A DNA stretch of 64,000 bases, taken from contig JAJDDW010000086.1 of assembly GCA_029260115.1 (NCBI GenBank), positions 84,342 through 148,341 of the forward strand. The letters are read 5' to 3'. The position numbers and the translations under genes are program-made. Positions 10,371 to 17,890 of the stretch are shown here, one piece after another. The notes beneath the pieces are model-generated. The model worked only from the letters and a program-made list of their open reading frames with translations. It was not told the DNA's origin and did no database searches. The DNA is from Phycisphaerae bacterium. Its GTDB lineage: Bacteria > Planctomycetota > Phycisphaerae > UBA1845. The number at the start of each line of letters is the position of its first letter. Position 1 is the stretch's first letter.

Positions 10371-10407
10371 GCACCCTGTTGTGTGACACCAATGGCAAGC
10401 AGGGTGC
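10371..10407. other. Inverted repeat in the flavoprotein-cytochrome gap
   Basis: Perfect 8-base arms, GCACCCTG and CAGGGTGC, are separated by 21 bases. There is no T-run, so it is not a classical intrinsic terminator. Two copies of CAATTGT about 11 bases apart lie at about 10456-10473. An operator or transcript hairpin are both possible; function unknown. Confidence 0.35.
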
Positions 10408-10538
10408 TGAATAGTCATAAGTGACGTCTGTCAGTGGTGTAGGCCTATTTCAGGCAATTGTCTTACAATTGTCGGTCACCCCAGCTGGCTCGCGAATCTC
10501 TAGGTGCAATAGCGCCTGTGATTAGTTAAAGTCGGGTA

Positions 10539-12509
10539 GTGAGTGATATGAGTGCGCTCAAATCCATTATCGAAGTTTCAGTTACGGTTAGCCTCATTCT
10601 ATGTTCAGCGGCATTTGCACAATCTCCTGCTGAGATAAGTTGCAAAACATGCCACACGCGCTCACCACAAAAAAGCGGCTATCGGGAAGCATTGGACAGT
10701 TCAATTCATCGCGATATGGATTGCACTGATTGTCATACGTCCATATCTTTGGACGAAATTGATCCCACTTCGCCGCGCTCACATGGTGGCGAGGTGCCTC
10801 CGGTGTCGTGTGGTGACTGCCATGAAGATGAGGGCGAACGTTATATTAAACATGGACGACTTAGAGTTGGCACCGATCCGGACATCCCGCGATGTTCTGA
10901 ATGTCACGGGACGCATGATATACGCCCCGTAAGCGATGAGCTATCTCGTGTACACCCCAACAATTTGCCAGCTACATGTATGGCTTGTCATACGAATGTA
11001 AACCTAATCAAGGATCATCACATATTAAGAGGAGAGCCAATAAAACTATACGAGGGCAGTATTCATGGTAGGGCGATCAATGGTCAATCGCGGGTGGCTG
11101 CTACTTGTATCGATTGTCACTCGCCGCAAAGCGAGAGTGAGCAGCCTAGCGCCCATCGGATTCTAAGCCCTACTGATCCGGAATCGAGTGTCAACCATTT
11201 TAAAGTACCTACAACATGTGGGAGGTGCCATAAGACCGTCGCTGAGGACTACCTAGCAGGGGTACATGGTCAGCTTGTTTTGCGGGGCGATCAGGACGCC
11301 CCAGTTTGCACGCATTGTCACGGTGAACACGGCATATTACCCGTGTCAGATATGCGTTCTCCGGTAAGTGCGGCTAGGCTTACGCAAGCAACGTGTGCGC
11401 CCTGTCATGAATCTGTAGCTCTAAATGAAAGATTCGGAGTCGCTGCTGGAAAGTTGCCTTCTTATGTCGATTCTTATCACGGCTATAAACGAAAGGGGAG
11501 CGATGTACACGTAGCCAATTGTTCCTCTTGCCACGGTGCTCACCGCATCTTGCCACACACAGACAAAAACTCGTCGATTCATCCTGACAATCTACAATAT
11601 ACGTGCGGGGAATGTCATCCAGGCATTTCATCGGTCATGGCGAATTCTTCGATTCATGGTCCTGGGTTAGGGGAAGTGTACGGATGGCCCCAGTTGATTG
11701 CGAAGGTATATAAGTGGCTTATAGTCATGACCATAGGTTTCATGCTCATTCACAATTTCGCCCACTGGCTACGTCATACGAAGCTCCGCGCTAAGGGTGA
11801 CTGCGTTGTCCGTATGACGGCAGGAGAGGTAACTCAACATTGGGTACTCATGTTATCCTTTACGGTCCTGGTATTAACAGGATTTTCTCTGCGATTTTCG
11901 GATGCTTGGTGGGTTCAGATGTTATTTGGTTGGGGGGGCGGCGCAGGTTTTCTTATTCGCGGGACGATCCACCGAGTTGCGGCTGTTGTTTTCATTATCT
12001 GTGGTTGCTGGCATGTGCTGTATTTATGTACGAAGCCTGGCCGATCATGGTTACGAGATATGATGGGTTCCACGCGTGATCTGTTAGATATGTATAACCA
12101 TGTATTATTTTTCCTAGGTCTCCGTAGCAAACCACCTTCCTTTCGTCGCTTCAGTTACATGGAGAAGTTAGAATACTGGGCGCTCATCTGGGGGTCTGGC
12201 GTCATGGCATTAACAGGTATCATTCTTTCATATGAGAACTTTTTTACGGAACGCTGGAATCTCAGCAAAGTCATTCTCGATGTATCTCAGGTTATTCACT
12301 ATTACGAAGCATGGCTGGCCACTTTGGCTATATTAGTTTGGCACATTTACGCCACTGTGTTTAGCCCTTCTGTGTATCCCATGAACCCCGCATGGCTCAA
12401 GGGAGAGATGCCCAAGGATATGTACGAAGAGGAGCATCCGGCCGCACCGGGGCTTGAGGCAACCGCGGATAAAACTCGCCCACAATCAGACGACGCGAAT
12501 CCAGATTAG
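10539..12509 (+). CDS. Undecahaem cytochrome c fused to a cytochrome b561/FdnI-like membrane domain
   Basis: A 656-residue protein. A signal peptide ends near 'AAFAQ' (about residue 28). The exported half, about 30-370, holds eleven CxxCH haem c motifs: CKTCH, CTDCH, CGDCH, CSECH, CMACH, CIDCH, CGRCH, CTHCH, CAPCH, CSSCH and CGECH. After about residue 385 come four to five membrane helices with histidines placed as in the cytochrome b subunit of formate dehydrogenase or Ni/Fe hydrogenase ('LIHNFAHW', 'IHRVAAVVF', 'CGCWHVLYL', 'VWHIY'). A quinol-linked membrane haem b module feeding a periplasmic haem wire is the likely role (inference). It seems to be a single-gene unit. Start may be GTG 10539 or ATG 10548. 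Confidence 0.88.
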   Translation: MSDMSALKSIIEVSVTVSLILCSAAFAQSPAEISCKTCHTRSPQKSGYREALDSSIHRDMDCTDCHTSISLDEIDPTSPRSHGGEVPPVSCGDCHEDEGERYIKHGRLRVGTDPDIPRCSECHGTHDIRPVSDELSRVHPNNLPATCMACHTNVNLIKDHHILRGEPIKLYEGSIHGRAINGQSRVAATCIDCHSPQSESEQPSAHRILSPTDPESSVNHFKVPTTCGRCHKTVAEDYLAGVHGQLVLRGDQDAPVCTHCHGEHGILPVSDMRSPVSAARLTQATCAPCHESVALNERFGVAAGKLPSYVDSYHGYKRKGSDVHVANCSSCHGAHRILPHTDKNSSIHPDNLQYTCGECHPGISSVMANSSIHGPGLGEVYGWPQLIAKVYKWLIVMTIGFMLIHNFAHWLRHTKLRAKGDCVVRMTAGEVTQHWVLMLSFTVLVLTGFSLRFSDAWWVQMLFGWGGGAGFLIRGTIHRVAAVVFIICGCWHVLYLCTKPGRSWLRDMMGSTRDLLDMYNHVLFFLGLRSKPPSFRRFSYMEKLEYWALIWGSGVMALTGIILSYENFFTERWNLSKVILDVSQVIHYYEAWLATLAILVWHIYATVFSPSVYPMNPAWLKGEMPKDMYEEEHPAAPGLEATADKTRPQSDDANPD

Positions 12510-13092
12510 CGCGGTGCATTATTCAATCATCATAGGCCACGTTAGCTACTGGTGGATGAGTCATCTTGCGATATTACGTAAGAAATTTGGAGCCAATAAA
12601 ACGACGTGACGAGCACGAAATTATCGACCGGTGTGACTTCGCCTACTGGCGTATCAAGATGACACACCGTAGGCACCGAAATGACTAAATAGAATGGCCA
12701 TGCGTAACCTCCCCATTTGTATCGACAGCGATGGCGTTGTTCTTGTTGACGACGAAAAAGCAATACATATTAACGTGGGTACACTACCTACATCGATCGT
12801 CCGGTTAGCTATCGAGACTTGAATTTCGTCGCATCATCGCGCACTTGAAGCGGTGAATGAGTTAGGCTCCTCAATCTTTAAATCGCTGGTAGCGGGTGGC
12901 ATGTGGCCTATTCGATCATCAAGACGGGTGAGTTGCGAACTAAGTTGACATCCCTCATTTAGGGACTATTTTTTCCCATGACTGAATTTGAGACGTCTTA
13001 ATCCGTGAATATGTATGCGTAGCGCGTGGACTAGCGTGAGATGGGCTGAAGATGCACGAAATGAAACTTAAATTTTTGTAGGGGAGTAGATC
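12510..13092. other. Gap between the cytochrome and DinB-like genes
   Basis: No convincing gene. It holds one short frame (12694-12822) that continues in frame past a stop to about 12928. This could be a decayed gene, but no family is recognisable. A 73-codon minus-strand frame at 12542-12763 has no ribosome site and no recognisable composition. The last 15 bases hold the GGGGAG ribosome site of the next gene. Confidence 0.4.
12694..12822 (+). CDS. Possible 42-residue peptide or gene remnant
   Basis: ATG to TGA frame starting 'MAMRNLPICIDSDGVVLVDD', with a balanced composition unlike random sequence. The same frame continues after TGA for another 34 or so codons ('HHRALEAVNELGSSIFKSL') to a second TGA, so a broken longer gene is as likely as a real peptide. 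No Shine-Dalgarno site is seen. Function unknown. Confidence 0.2.
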   Translation: MAMRNLPICIDSDGVVLVDDEKAIHINVGTLPTSIVRLAIET

Positions 13093-13581
13093 ATGACAGG
13101 GAAAGATGCGATCAAGAATACAATTAGCAATGCCCAAGAAATTATGATGGCTTACGTGGGAGATCTGACGGATGCGGATTTGATGGTTCGACCGACAGCA
13201 GGCGTAAATCATGTGGCCTGGCAGTTGGGGCATTTGGTTGTTGCAGAAAATCAAATGCTATCTGGCGTTGGGGTATCTATGCCCGCGCTGCCGGATGGCT
13301 TCGCCGAAGCGTATACTAAGGAAACATCTACATCTGACGATCCCGCTAAGTTTCACAAAAAGCAAGAGCTACTAGCCGCCCTTCAATCGCAGCGAGACGG
13401 CACACTTTCATCGTTAGAATCAGCCAGTGACGATGATCTAAACAAGCCGTCACCGGAATCCATGCAGGCTTACGCCAAAAACATTGGCGAAATATACAAC
13501 ATGATCGGCATACACATTCTCATGCACCTGGGGCAGTTCGTGCCTGTCAGGCGCATGCAAAATAAGCCGATTACCATTTAG
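13093..13581 (+). CDS. DinB/YfiT-superfamily protein
   Basis: A 162-residue, mostly helical protein with a good ribosome site (GGGGAG, 8 bases before ATG). The DinB four-helix-bundle pattern is visible: an N-terminal helix, then 'NHVAWQLGHLVVAEN' near 47-60, and a last helix 'GIHILMHLGQFVPVRR' near 141-156. The histidines H48, H54, H143 and H147 sit where the metal-binding His of this family fall. Members act as metal-dependent thiol transferases or have no known substrate. The gene stands alone, followed by a palindromic repeat cluster. Confidence 0.75.
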   Translation: MTGKDAIKNTISNAQEIMMAYVGDLTDADLMVRPTAGVNHVAWQLGHLVVAENQMLSGVGVSMPALPDGFAEAYTKETSTSDDPAKFHKKQELLAALQSQRDGTLSSLESASDDDLNKPSPESMQAYAKNIGEIYNMIGIHILMHLGQFVPVRRMQNKPITI

Positions 13582-13594
13582 GTTTTAGATTACC

Positions 13595-13643
13595 GAGCCG
13601 CGGGCTACAGCCCGCGCGGTCTTGCAAGTGTAAGCCCGCGCGG
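13595..13643. repeat. Palindromic GC-rich repeat, class A, copy 1
   Basis: The core CGCGGGCT-AC-AGCCCGCG is a perfect 8-base inverted repeat with a 2-base loop, followed about 20 bases on by a second half unit, AAGCCCGCGCGGA. The same unit (GAGCCGCGGGCTnCAGCC) recurs at 14725, so two copies bracket pyrD. It resembles REP-type extragenic palindromes. Confidence 0.7.
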
Positions 13644-13682
13644 ATGCCCCATTCTTCGGCTACTCCTGAAGGGAGGGTGAAG
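13644..13682 (+). repeat. Dispersed hairpin repeat, class B, copy 1
   Basis: The unit has the form TGCCCCA...CTTCGGcTACTCCtGAAGGG..GGGTGAAG. The hairpin arms CTTC/GAAG face each other around a TAC-containing loop. Related copies are at 17643, 24980 (weaker) and 53270 (opposite strand). It abuts the class A repeat directly. Confidence 0.6.
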
Positions 13683-13751
13683 TGTGGGTGTCATTTTGTA
13701 TTTTGTGAGTCTGTATTGACAGCGGCTACAATTACCCCGATCGTGCCCAGC

Positions 13752-14699
13752 ATGGCTAACGAACCTACATCTCCGCAAGCGGTTGATCTTTCCGTAGACC
13801 TCGCCGGAATAAAACTGGCCACCCCCGTCATGACCGCTTCGGGCACCAGCGGTTATGGCCCGGAATACGCCGAATACATGGACCTCCGTAAACTCGGTGC
13901 GTTTGTGACCAAAGCCGTCTCGCCTGAGCCGCGCAAAGGCAACCCGCCCGAACGCACCGTAGAAACGCGCGGCGGCATGTTAAACGCCATCGGCTTAGCC
14001 AACCTGGGCCTAGAAGGGTTCGTCACAGAAAAAGTACCCTTCATCCAAGAATTGGGCATCCCGACTATTGTTAATGTCGTGGGCCATTGCCTGGAAGATT
14101 ATCGAAAAGTTTGCCAAAGACTCGACGAAATTAATTGCATCACCGCCCTAGAGTTGAACGTCTCGTGCCCAAATGTCGCAGACGGATTAGACTTTGGCAC
14201 CGACCCGGTTCGACTACGCAAGCTGCTCGACGACGTGCGCCCGCTAGTGAAAAGGGCGAAGCTCATTGTTAAACTTTCTCCCAACGTGACTGATATCACC
14301 ACGACAGCCAGGGCTGCGGTAGAAGGCGGTGTCGATGCCTTGTCACTAATAAACACCATCCCAGGCATGGCCATTAACGTAGACACCTGGAAGCCTATCC
14401 TGGCTAATCGCACCGGGGGATTATCAGGCCCCGCCGTCAAACCCATCGCCATTCGCATGGTCAATCAGGTCTACGAAGCCGTCGCCCGCGACGCCAACAT
14501 CCCCATCATTGGCATGGGCGGGATTTCCGATTGGCGCGACGCGGTAGAGTTTCTACTAGCAGGGGCAACAGCTTTGGCGGTAGGCACAGCCCTATTCGTC
14601 GACCCTAGAGTGCCCATCCACATTTGTGACGGCCTAACCGCCTACCTACAAAAACGCGGGCTATCTACGGTGAAAGAAATCATCGGCAAGTTGCGATAG
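13752..14699 (+). CDS. pyrD: Dihydroorotate dehydrogenase, class 1 (probably 1B catalytic subunit)
   Basis: A 315-residue protein from the ATG at 13752 ('MANEPTSPQAVDLSVDLAGI'). The frame is open back to 13644, but that part lies in a hairpin repeat. Class 1 features are clear: 'TASGTSGYGPE', 'FVTKAVSPEPRKGNPPER', the catalytic loop 'ELNVSCPNV' with Cys as the active base, 'KLSPNVTDI', 'SLINTIPGMAI' and the FMN phosphate site 'GMGGISDWRDAVEFLLAGA'. It oxidises dihydroorotate to orotate in pyrimidine synthesis. The class 1B form needs a PyrK electron-transfer subunit, which is not in the window. The codon use is richer in CCC/GCC than the neighbours, and the gene is bracketed by class A repeats. 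Confidence 0.95.
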   Translation: MANEPTSPQAVDLSVDLAGIKLATPVMTASGTSGYGPEYAEYMDLRKLGAFVTKAVSPEPRKGNPPERTVETRGGMLNAIGLANLGLEGFVTEKVPFIQELGIPTIVNVVGHCLEDYRKVCQRLDEINCITALELNVSCPNVADGLDFGTDPVRLRKLLDDVRPLVKRAKLIVKLSPNVTDITTTARAAVEGGVDALSLINTIPGMAINVDTWKPILANRTGGLSGPAVKPIAIRMVNQVYEAVARDANIPIIGMGGISDWRDAVEFLLAGATALAVGTALFVDPRVPIHICDGLTAYLQKRGLSTVKEIIGKLR

Positions 14700-15006
14700 A
14701 ACGCCAATGATGGCATTTCTTCATGAGCCGCGGGCTTCAGCCTGCGCGGACGCGGATCATAATGACACCATCGAATACTGGCATGGGACGTGAATTAAGC
14801 ATACGGTAGTTTAGTTTGGCCACCACAATAGTTGCCCTCGTATATGCCCCTCTGATCTCAATGCTGCTGTATTGTCCAAATTATCGGACTTGCACCCAGA
14901 TACCGGACTAATAAGGACATTTTCAAGTGGCTTACAACTCCCCGGGATTCGATAGTAATACTGCAGTCTATGAGTCGTTGGCGCATATATAAGAATGTAA
15001 CATGTT
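14700..15006. other. Gap between pyrD and the SprA-related gene
   Basis: It holds the class A repeat at 14725-14756. The remaining 250 bases show no gene, no T-run terminator and no clear promoter. Confidence 0.5.
14725..14756. repeat. Palindromic GC-rich repeat, class A, copy 2
   Basis: GAGCCGCGGGCTTCAGCC followed by TGCGCGGACGCGGA: the same unit as at 13595, in the same orientation, with one arm mismatch. It lies 25 bases after the pyrD stop. Confidence 0.7.
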
Positions 15007-15909
15007 TTGATTGGCGCAATAGCAGACAACAACACGTTCCTAGCTGCTTTGTTTGGCGGCGCAGGCGTAGCTGGGCCATTGGCTGCCCGTCGGTCGCACG
15101 GTGCGCAATCGCCTCAAGAAAATAACCAATCATCGCAACCTGCGCTGCCCGTTGATACCGTCGAGATTTCAGACGCAGGCCGGCGTTTGAGCAAAGCCAC
15201 CCAAGCAGGTCGTCCAGTTCAAGCACCAGGCCGAATTCCGTCGCAGGAAAAAAGTGAAATCTCAAAGTCAGCCACTGACCCTCATGCAAACGCATCAGCC
15301 ATCAGAGCGATAAATGGTGACAACGAGTTGTCTCAAGAAGAAGAGACCTCAGTCCGTAAGCTAAAAGAGAGTGACCGTGAAGTACGCCGACACGAGCAGG
15401 CCCACAAGTCCGCAGCCGGGGGGGTAGCCACCGGCGGACCAACCTTTGAATTTCAATCAGGCCCGGATGGAAAGCAGTACGCCGTTGGTGGTGAGGTAAA
15501 CATTGACACCTCGCCAGTATCCGGCGACCCGCAGGCCACCATTCGTAAAATGCAGCAAGTCCGCCGTGCAGCCCTCGCCCCAGCAAGCCCATCCGGACAA
15601 GACCGCGCCGTCGCATCCCAAGCTGCCGCCGCCGAGCAGAAAGCCAGGGCGGAGTTAGCTAAGCAAAGGCAAACATCATCCGAAGCCCAAAGCAGCACCG
15701 CAGCGTCTGAAGTTGGTAAGGACAAAAGCGATATAGAAGCATCAGCCGCTGTAACCTATGCGGCCGAAAGCGAGGTCTCAGCCACCCAGATTTCAACCGC
15801 CACGGCCAACCGCGCAAGTGAAATAGTTTCAGCCAGTGCCACAACCTTTCAGACTCCCAAGCTTTTATCTTCCGGAAAAATCGGCAGCATCTTCAACGCC
15901 GTAGCCTAA
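15007..15909 (+). CDS. SprA-related putative metalloprotease family protein
   Basis: A 300-residue protein. The middle part, about 115-180, has the SprA-related/CJM1_0395 signature: '[16 protein letters not shown]' with an HExxH-type motif (HEQAH, about 129-133), then '[32 protein letters not shown]'. The N-terminal 100 and C-terminal 100 residues are low-complexity, rich in Ala, Ser and Gln, with a coiled-coil-like stretch '[14 protein letters not shown]'. No signal peptide is seen. The family has a predicted zinc-protease fold but no proven function. The frame starts with TTG at 15007, and no better start or ribosome site is visible, so the N-terminus is uncertain. Confidence 0.75.
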   Translation: MIGAIADNNTFLAALFGGAGVAGPLAARRSHGAQSPQENNQSSQPALPVDTVEISDAGRRLSKATQAGRPVQAPGRIPSQEKSEISKSATDPHANASAIRAINGDNELSQEEETSVRKLKESDREVRRHEQAHKSAAGGVATGGPTFEFQSGPDGKQYAVGGEVNIDTSPVSGDPQATIRKMQQVRRAALAPASPSGQDRAVASQAAAAEQKARAELAKQRQTSSEAQSSTAASEVGKDKSDIEASAAVTYAAESEVSATQISTATANRASEIVSASATTFQTPKLLSSGKIGSIFNAVA

Positions 15910-16007
15910 TAAGATTCCAAGAATTCCGTCATGCCCATGCAGTGCAAAGTCCTCAGGTTTAGGGTGACGTAGCGCACTGAAATTGATCTTACAAATAGCT
16001 GCGGAGC

Positions 16008-16283
16008 TTGGCCAATGGTACGTTGGAAAAAGAATTGGTATTTAGTATATCGTCTGTGGCCGGCGAGATTCTCAAACGCCGAAACGATCAACGGCGCATC
16101 TTCGATTTCTTCTGGATGTTACACATCATGGATTACGGCCAGCGCGAAAACTTCAACCATTGGCTAATAACAGGAATGAGTGTGCTAGCGATTACCACAT
16201 CAGCCAGCGGCTTAGTGCTTTGGTGGTGGCGTATTCCGCAATTAAGAGGGCGAGCTAATCGGAGTAAGGCTAGTGGCGCTTAG
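16008..16283 (+). pseudogene. C-terminal fragment of a PepSY-associated membrane protein
   Basis: The readable part, 'AGEILKRRNDQRRIFDFFWMLHIMDYGQRENFNHWL', is the end of a PepSY domain and its trailing 'RRIFDFxWMLHIMDYxxRENFN' motif. It is followed by one membrane helix, 'MSVLAITTSASGLVLWWW', and a basic tail. Complete PepSY_TM proteins are several hundred residues longer at the N-terminus. Upstream there is only an 98-base gap after the SprA-related gene, with stops in this frame. The only start is TTG with no ribosome site. It is most likely a remnant left by deletion, though a small expressed protein cannot be excluded. Confidence 0.6.
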
Positions 16284-16310
16284 ACAATGAATACTATGTA
16301 TGCGTGATGT

Positions 16311-17216
16311 TTAATCTACCGCACCCCGATTTTCAATAGCAGCCACCACCGCCAGCGCCGCCACCGTCTCCCGCACGTCATGAACCCGCAAAATCGCCGC
16401 GCCGTTCATCGCAGCAATCGTCGCCGCAGCCAACGATCCAGCTAGTCGGTCATCAAGCGATTGACGATCATTTGAATTTATATGCTGAAATATTTCAATT
16501 TCACTCAAAACACTTCCAATAAATCGCTTACGAGACGCACCAATCAAAACGGGCCTTCCCAGATTTTTCAGCCGCTCGACTTCTCTCAGGATAGCCAGAT
16601 TATGTTCGGTACGTTTCCCAAAACCAATCCCCGGATCAACAATAATGCGCTGCGAATCAACGCCGCACGATTCCGCATATGCAATACGTTCTTGCAGAAA
16701 TTCGCAAATTTCTTTTATCACGTCATCATAGCTAGGCCCATCGTTCGCTTGCATATCAGCAGGACAGCCGCGCATGTGCATGAGAATGACCGGCGCGTTG
16801 GTATCAGCCGCAACTTGAACCATCCCAGGATCATCGCGCATCGCGGAAACATCGTTAATCCAATCTGCCCCAGCCGAGATAGCCGCTTCCGCGACGTTAG
16901 CGATGCGCGTATCAATAGAAATCGTGACGCTATCATCGAGCGCCCGCAGACGCTTAATAATGGGAATAGCCCGCGCACATTGCTGGTCAGCAGAAACGCT
17001 ATCCGCACCAGGTCGGGTAGACTCCGGGCCGATATCAATAATATCTGCTCCGTCGTCAATCATGCGCTTGGCATGCACCAACGCCACCTCGACTTCGATG
17101 AACTTCCCGCCGTCGCTAAAAGAATCGGGCGTGACATTCAAAATGCCCATGACCAATGGGCCAGGGCGCGAGCTACTGCTTGGCTTGCGGAGTAGTTGCC
17201 TAGTGGATTGAAGCAT
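16311..17216 (-). CDS. folP: Dihydropteroate synthase
   Basis: A 301-residue protein with all DHPS marks: 'MGILNVTPDSFSDGG' near 23-37, 'ADIIDIGPESTRPG' near 55-68, 'INDVSAMRDD', 'ILMHMRG', 'VDPGIGFGKRTEHNLAIL' and the pABA/phosphate loop 'PVLIGASRKRFIG'. It joins p-aminobenzoate to 6-hydroxymethyl-dihydropterin diphosphate in folate synthesis. The first 22 residues are a Ser/Arg-rich extension before the conserved core, so the true start might be internal. It follows infA by 31 bases on the same strand and is probably co-transcribed. Confidence 0.97.
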   Translation of the reverse strand: MLQSTRQLLRKPSSSSRPGPLVMGILNVTPDSFSDGGKFIEVEVALVHAKRMIDDGADIIDIGPESTRPGADSVSADQQCARAIPIIKRLRALDDSVTISIDTRIANVAEAAISAGADWINDVSAMRDDPGMVQVAADTNAPVILMHMRGCPADMQANDGPSYDDVIKEICEFLQERIAYAESCGVDSQRIIVDPGIGFGKRTEHNLAILREVERLKNLGRPVLIGASRKRFIGSVLSEIEIFQHINSNDRQSLDDRLAGSLAAATIAAMNGAAILRVHDVRETVAALAVVAAIENRGAVD

Positions 17217-17247
17217 GAGGATTGACCTAAAAGGTCAACTTGGAAAG

Positions 17248-17478
17248 TTACTGTTTTCTACCGCGGTAGGTGATTCGGCCACGAGTTACATCGTAAGGTG
17301 AAATTTCTACGGTCACGGTATCACCGGGGAGAATACGAATGTAGTACTTCCTCATCTTACCGGATATCGTAGCCAGGATGCGGGCTTTCTCGCCGCCCAT
17401 ATCGACCTCAACGCGAAACATAGCATTGGGGAGGGCAGCGACTACACTACCTTCGAGTTCAATTGCATCCTTCGCCAT
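17248..17478 (-). CDS. infA: Translation initiation factor IF-1
   Basis: A 76-residue S1-fold protein: '[25 protein letters not shown]', then '[35 protein letters not shown]', matching IF-1 along its whole length. There is a short insertion in the loop '[12 protein letters not shown]' compared with the usual 72-residue form. It binds the ribosomal A site with IF-2 and IF-3. It is the first gene of an infA-folP pair. Confidence 0.97.
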   Translation of the reverse strand: MAKDAIELEGSVVAALPNAMFRVEVDMGGEKARILATISGKMRKYYIRILPGDTVTVEISPYDVTRGRITYRGRKQ

Positions 17479-17642
17479 AATCTGTCAGCGTATCCCAACT
17501 TATCAGCCTACCCGAAACGCCATCCGCACGACTTAGCTGATAAAGCGCCGTCCGGTAGGCTTCGTAAGATAACTCAGTGCCATCAAACAACTGGTAATTA
17601 TACACGCCACGGCTTGAGCCACAACCCCGACATCCCGGGCGG

Positions 17643-17683
17643 GTGCCCCAATATTCGGGTACCCCCCGAAGGGCGGGGGGAAG
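17643..17683 (+). repeat. Dispersed hairpin repeat, class B, copy 2
   Basis: TGCCCCA followed by ATTCGGG-TACCC-CCCGAA and GGGCGGGGGGAAG. The arms TTCGGG/CCCGAA are perfect. It lies in the infA-M1 gap, 30 bases after a class C half-palindrome (GCCACGGCTTG at about 17606-17616). Confidence 0.65.
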
Positions 17684-17890
17684 GACACCTGGCGCACCAG
17701 CCATCCATCACGCTTCGAAGTCATCGATAGGCAATGGCCCCCGCATCAACGGGCCGCAACATAAATGGTACACATTTTCGTGGCTATCGATTATGCTTCT
17801 ATCCTAGGAATAGAAATATCCAATAATGCGACGGAGTGCCCAACGATGAATATCTCTCCTAACTGCACAGCCTCTTTTATCAATCACGCG

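Noticed and set aside
10539..12509. Idea that the multihaem gene is an octahaem nitrite or hydroxylamine enzyme
   Set aside because: No CxxCK motif and no catalytic-domain signature; the fused cytochrome b domain points to electron transfer.
12542..12763. 73-codon minus-strand frame in the cytochrome-DinB gap
   Set aside because: No ribosome site, no recognisable composition, and it overlaps a plus-strand frame that looks slightly better.
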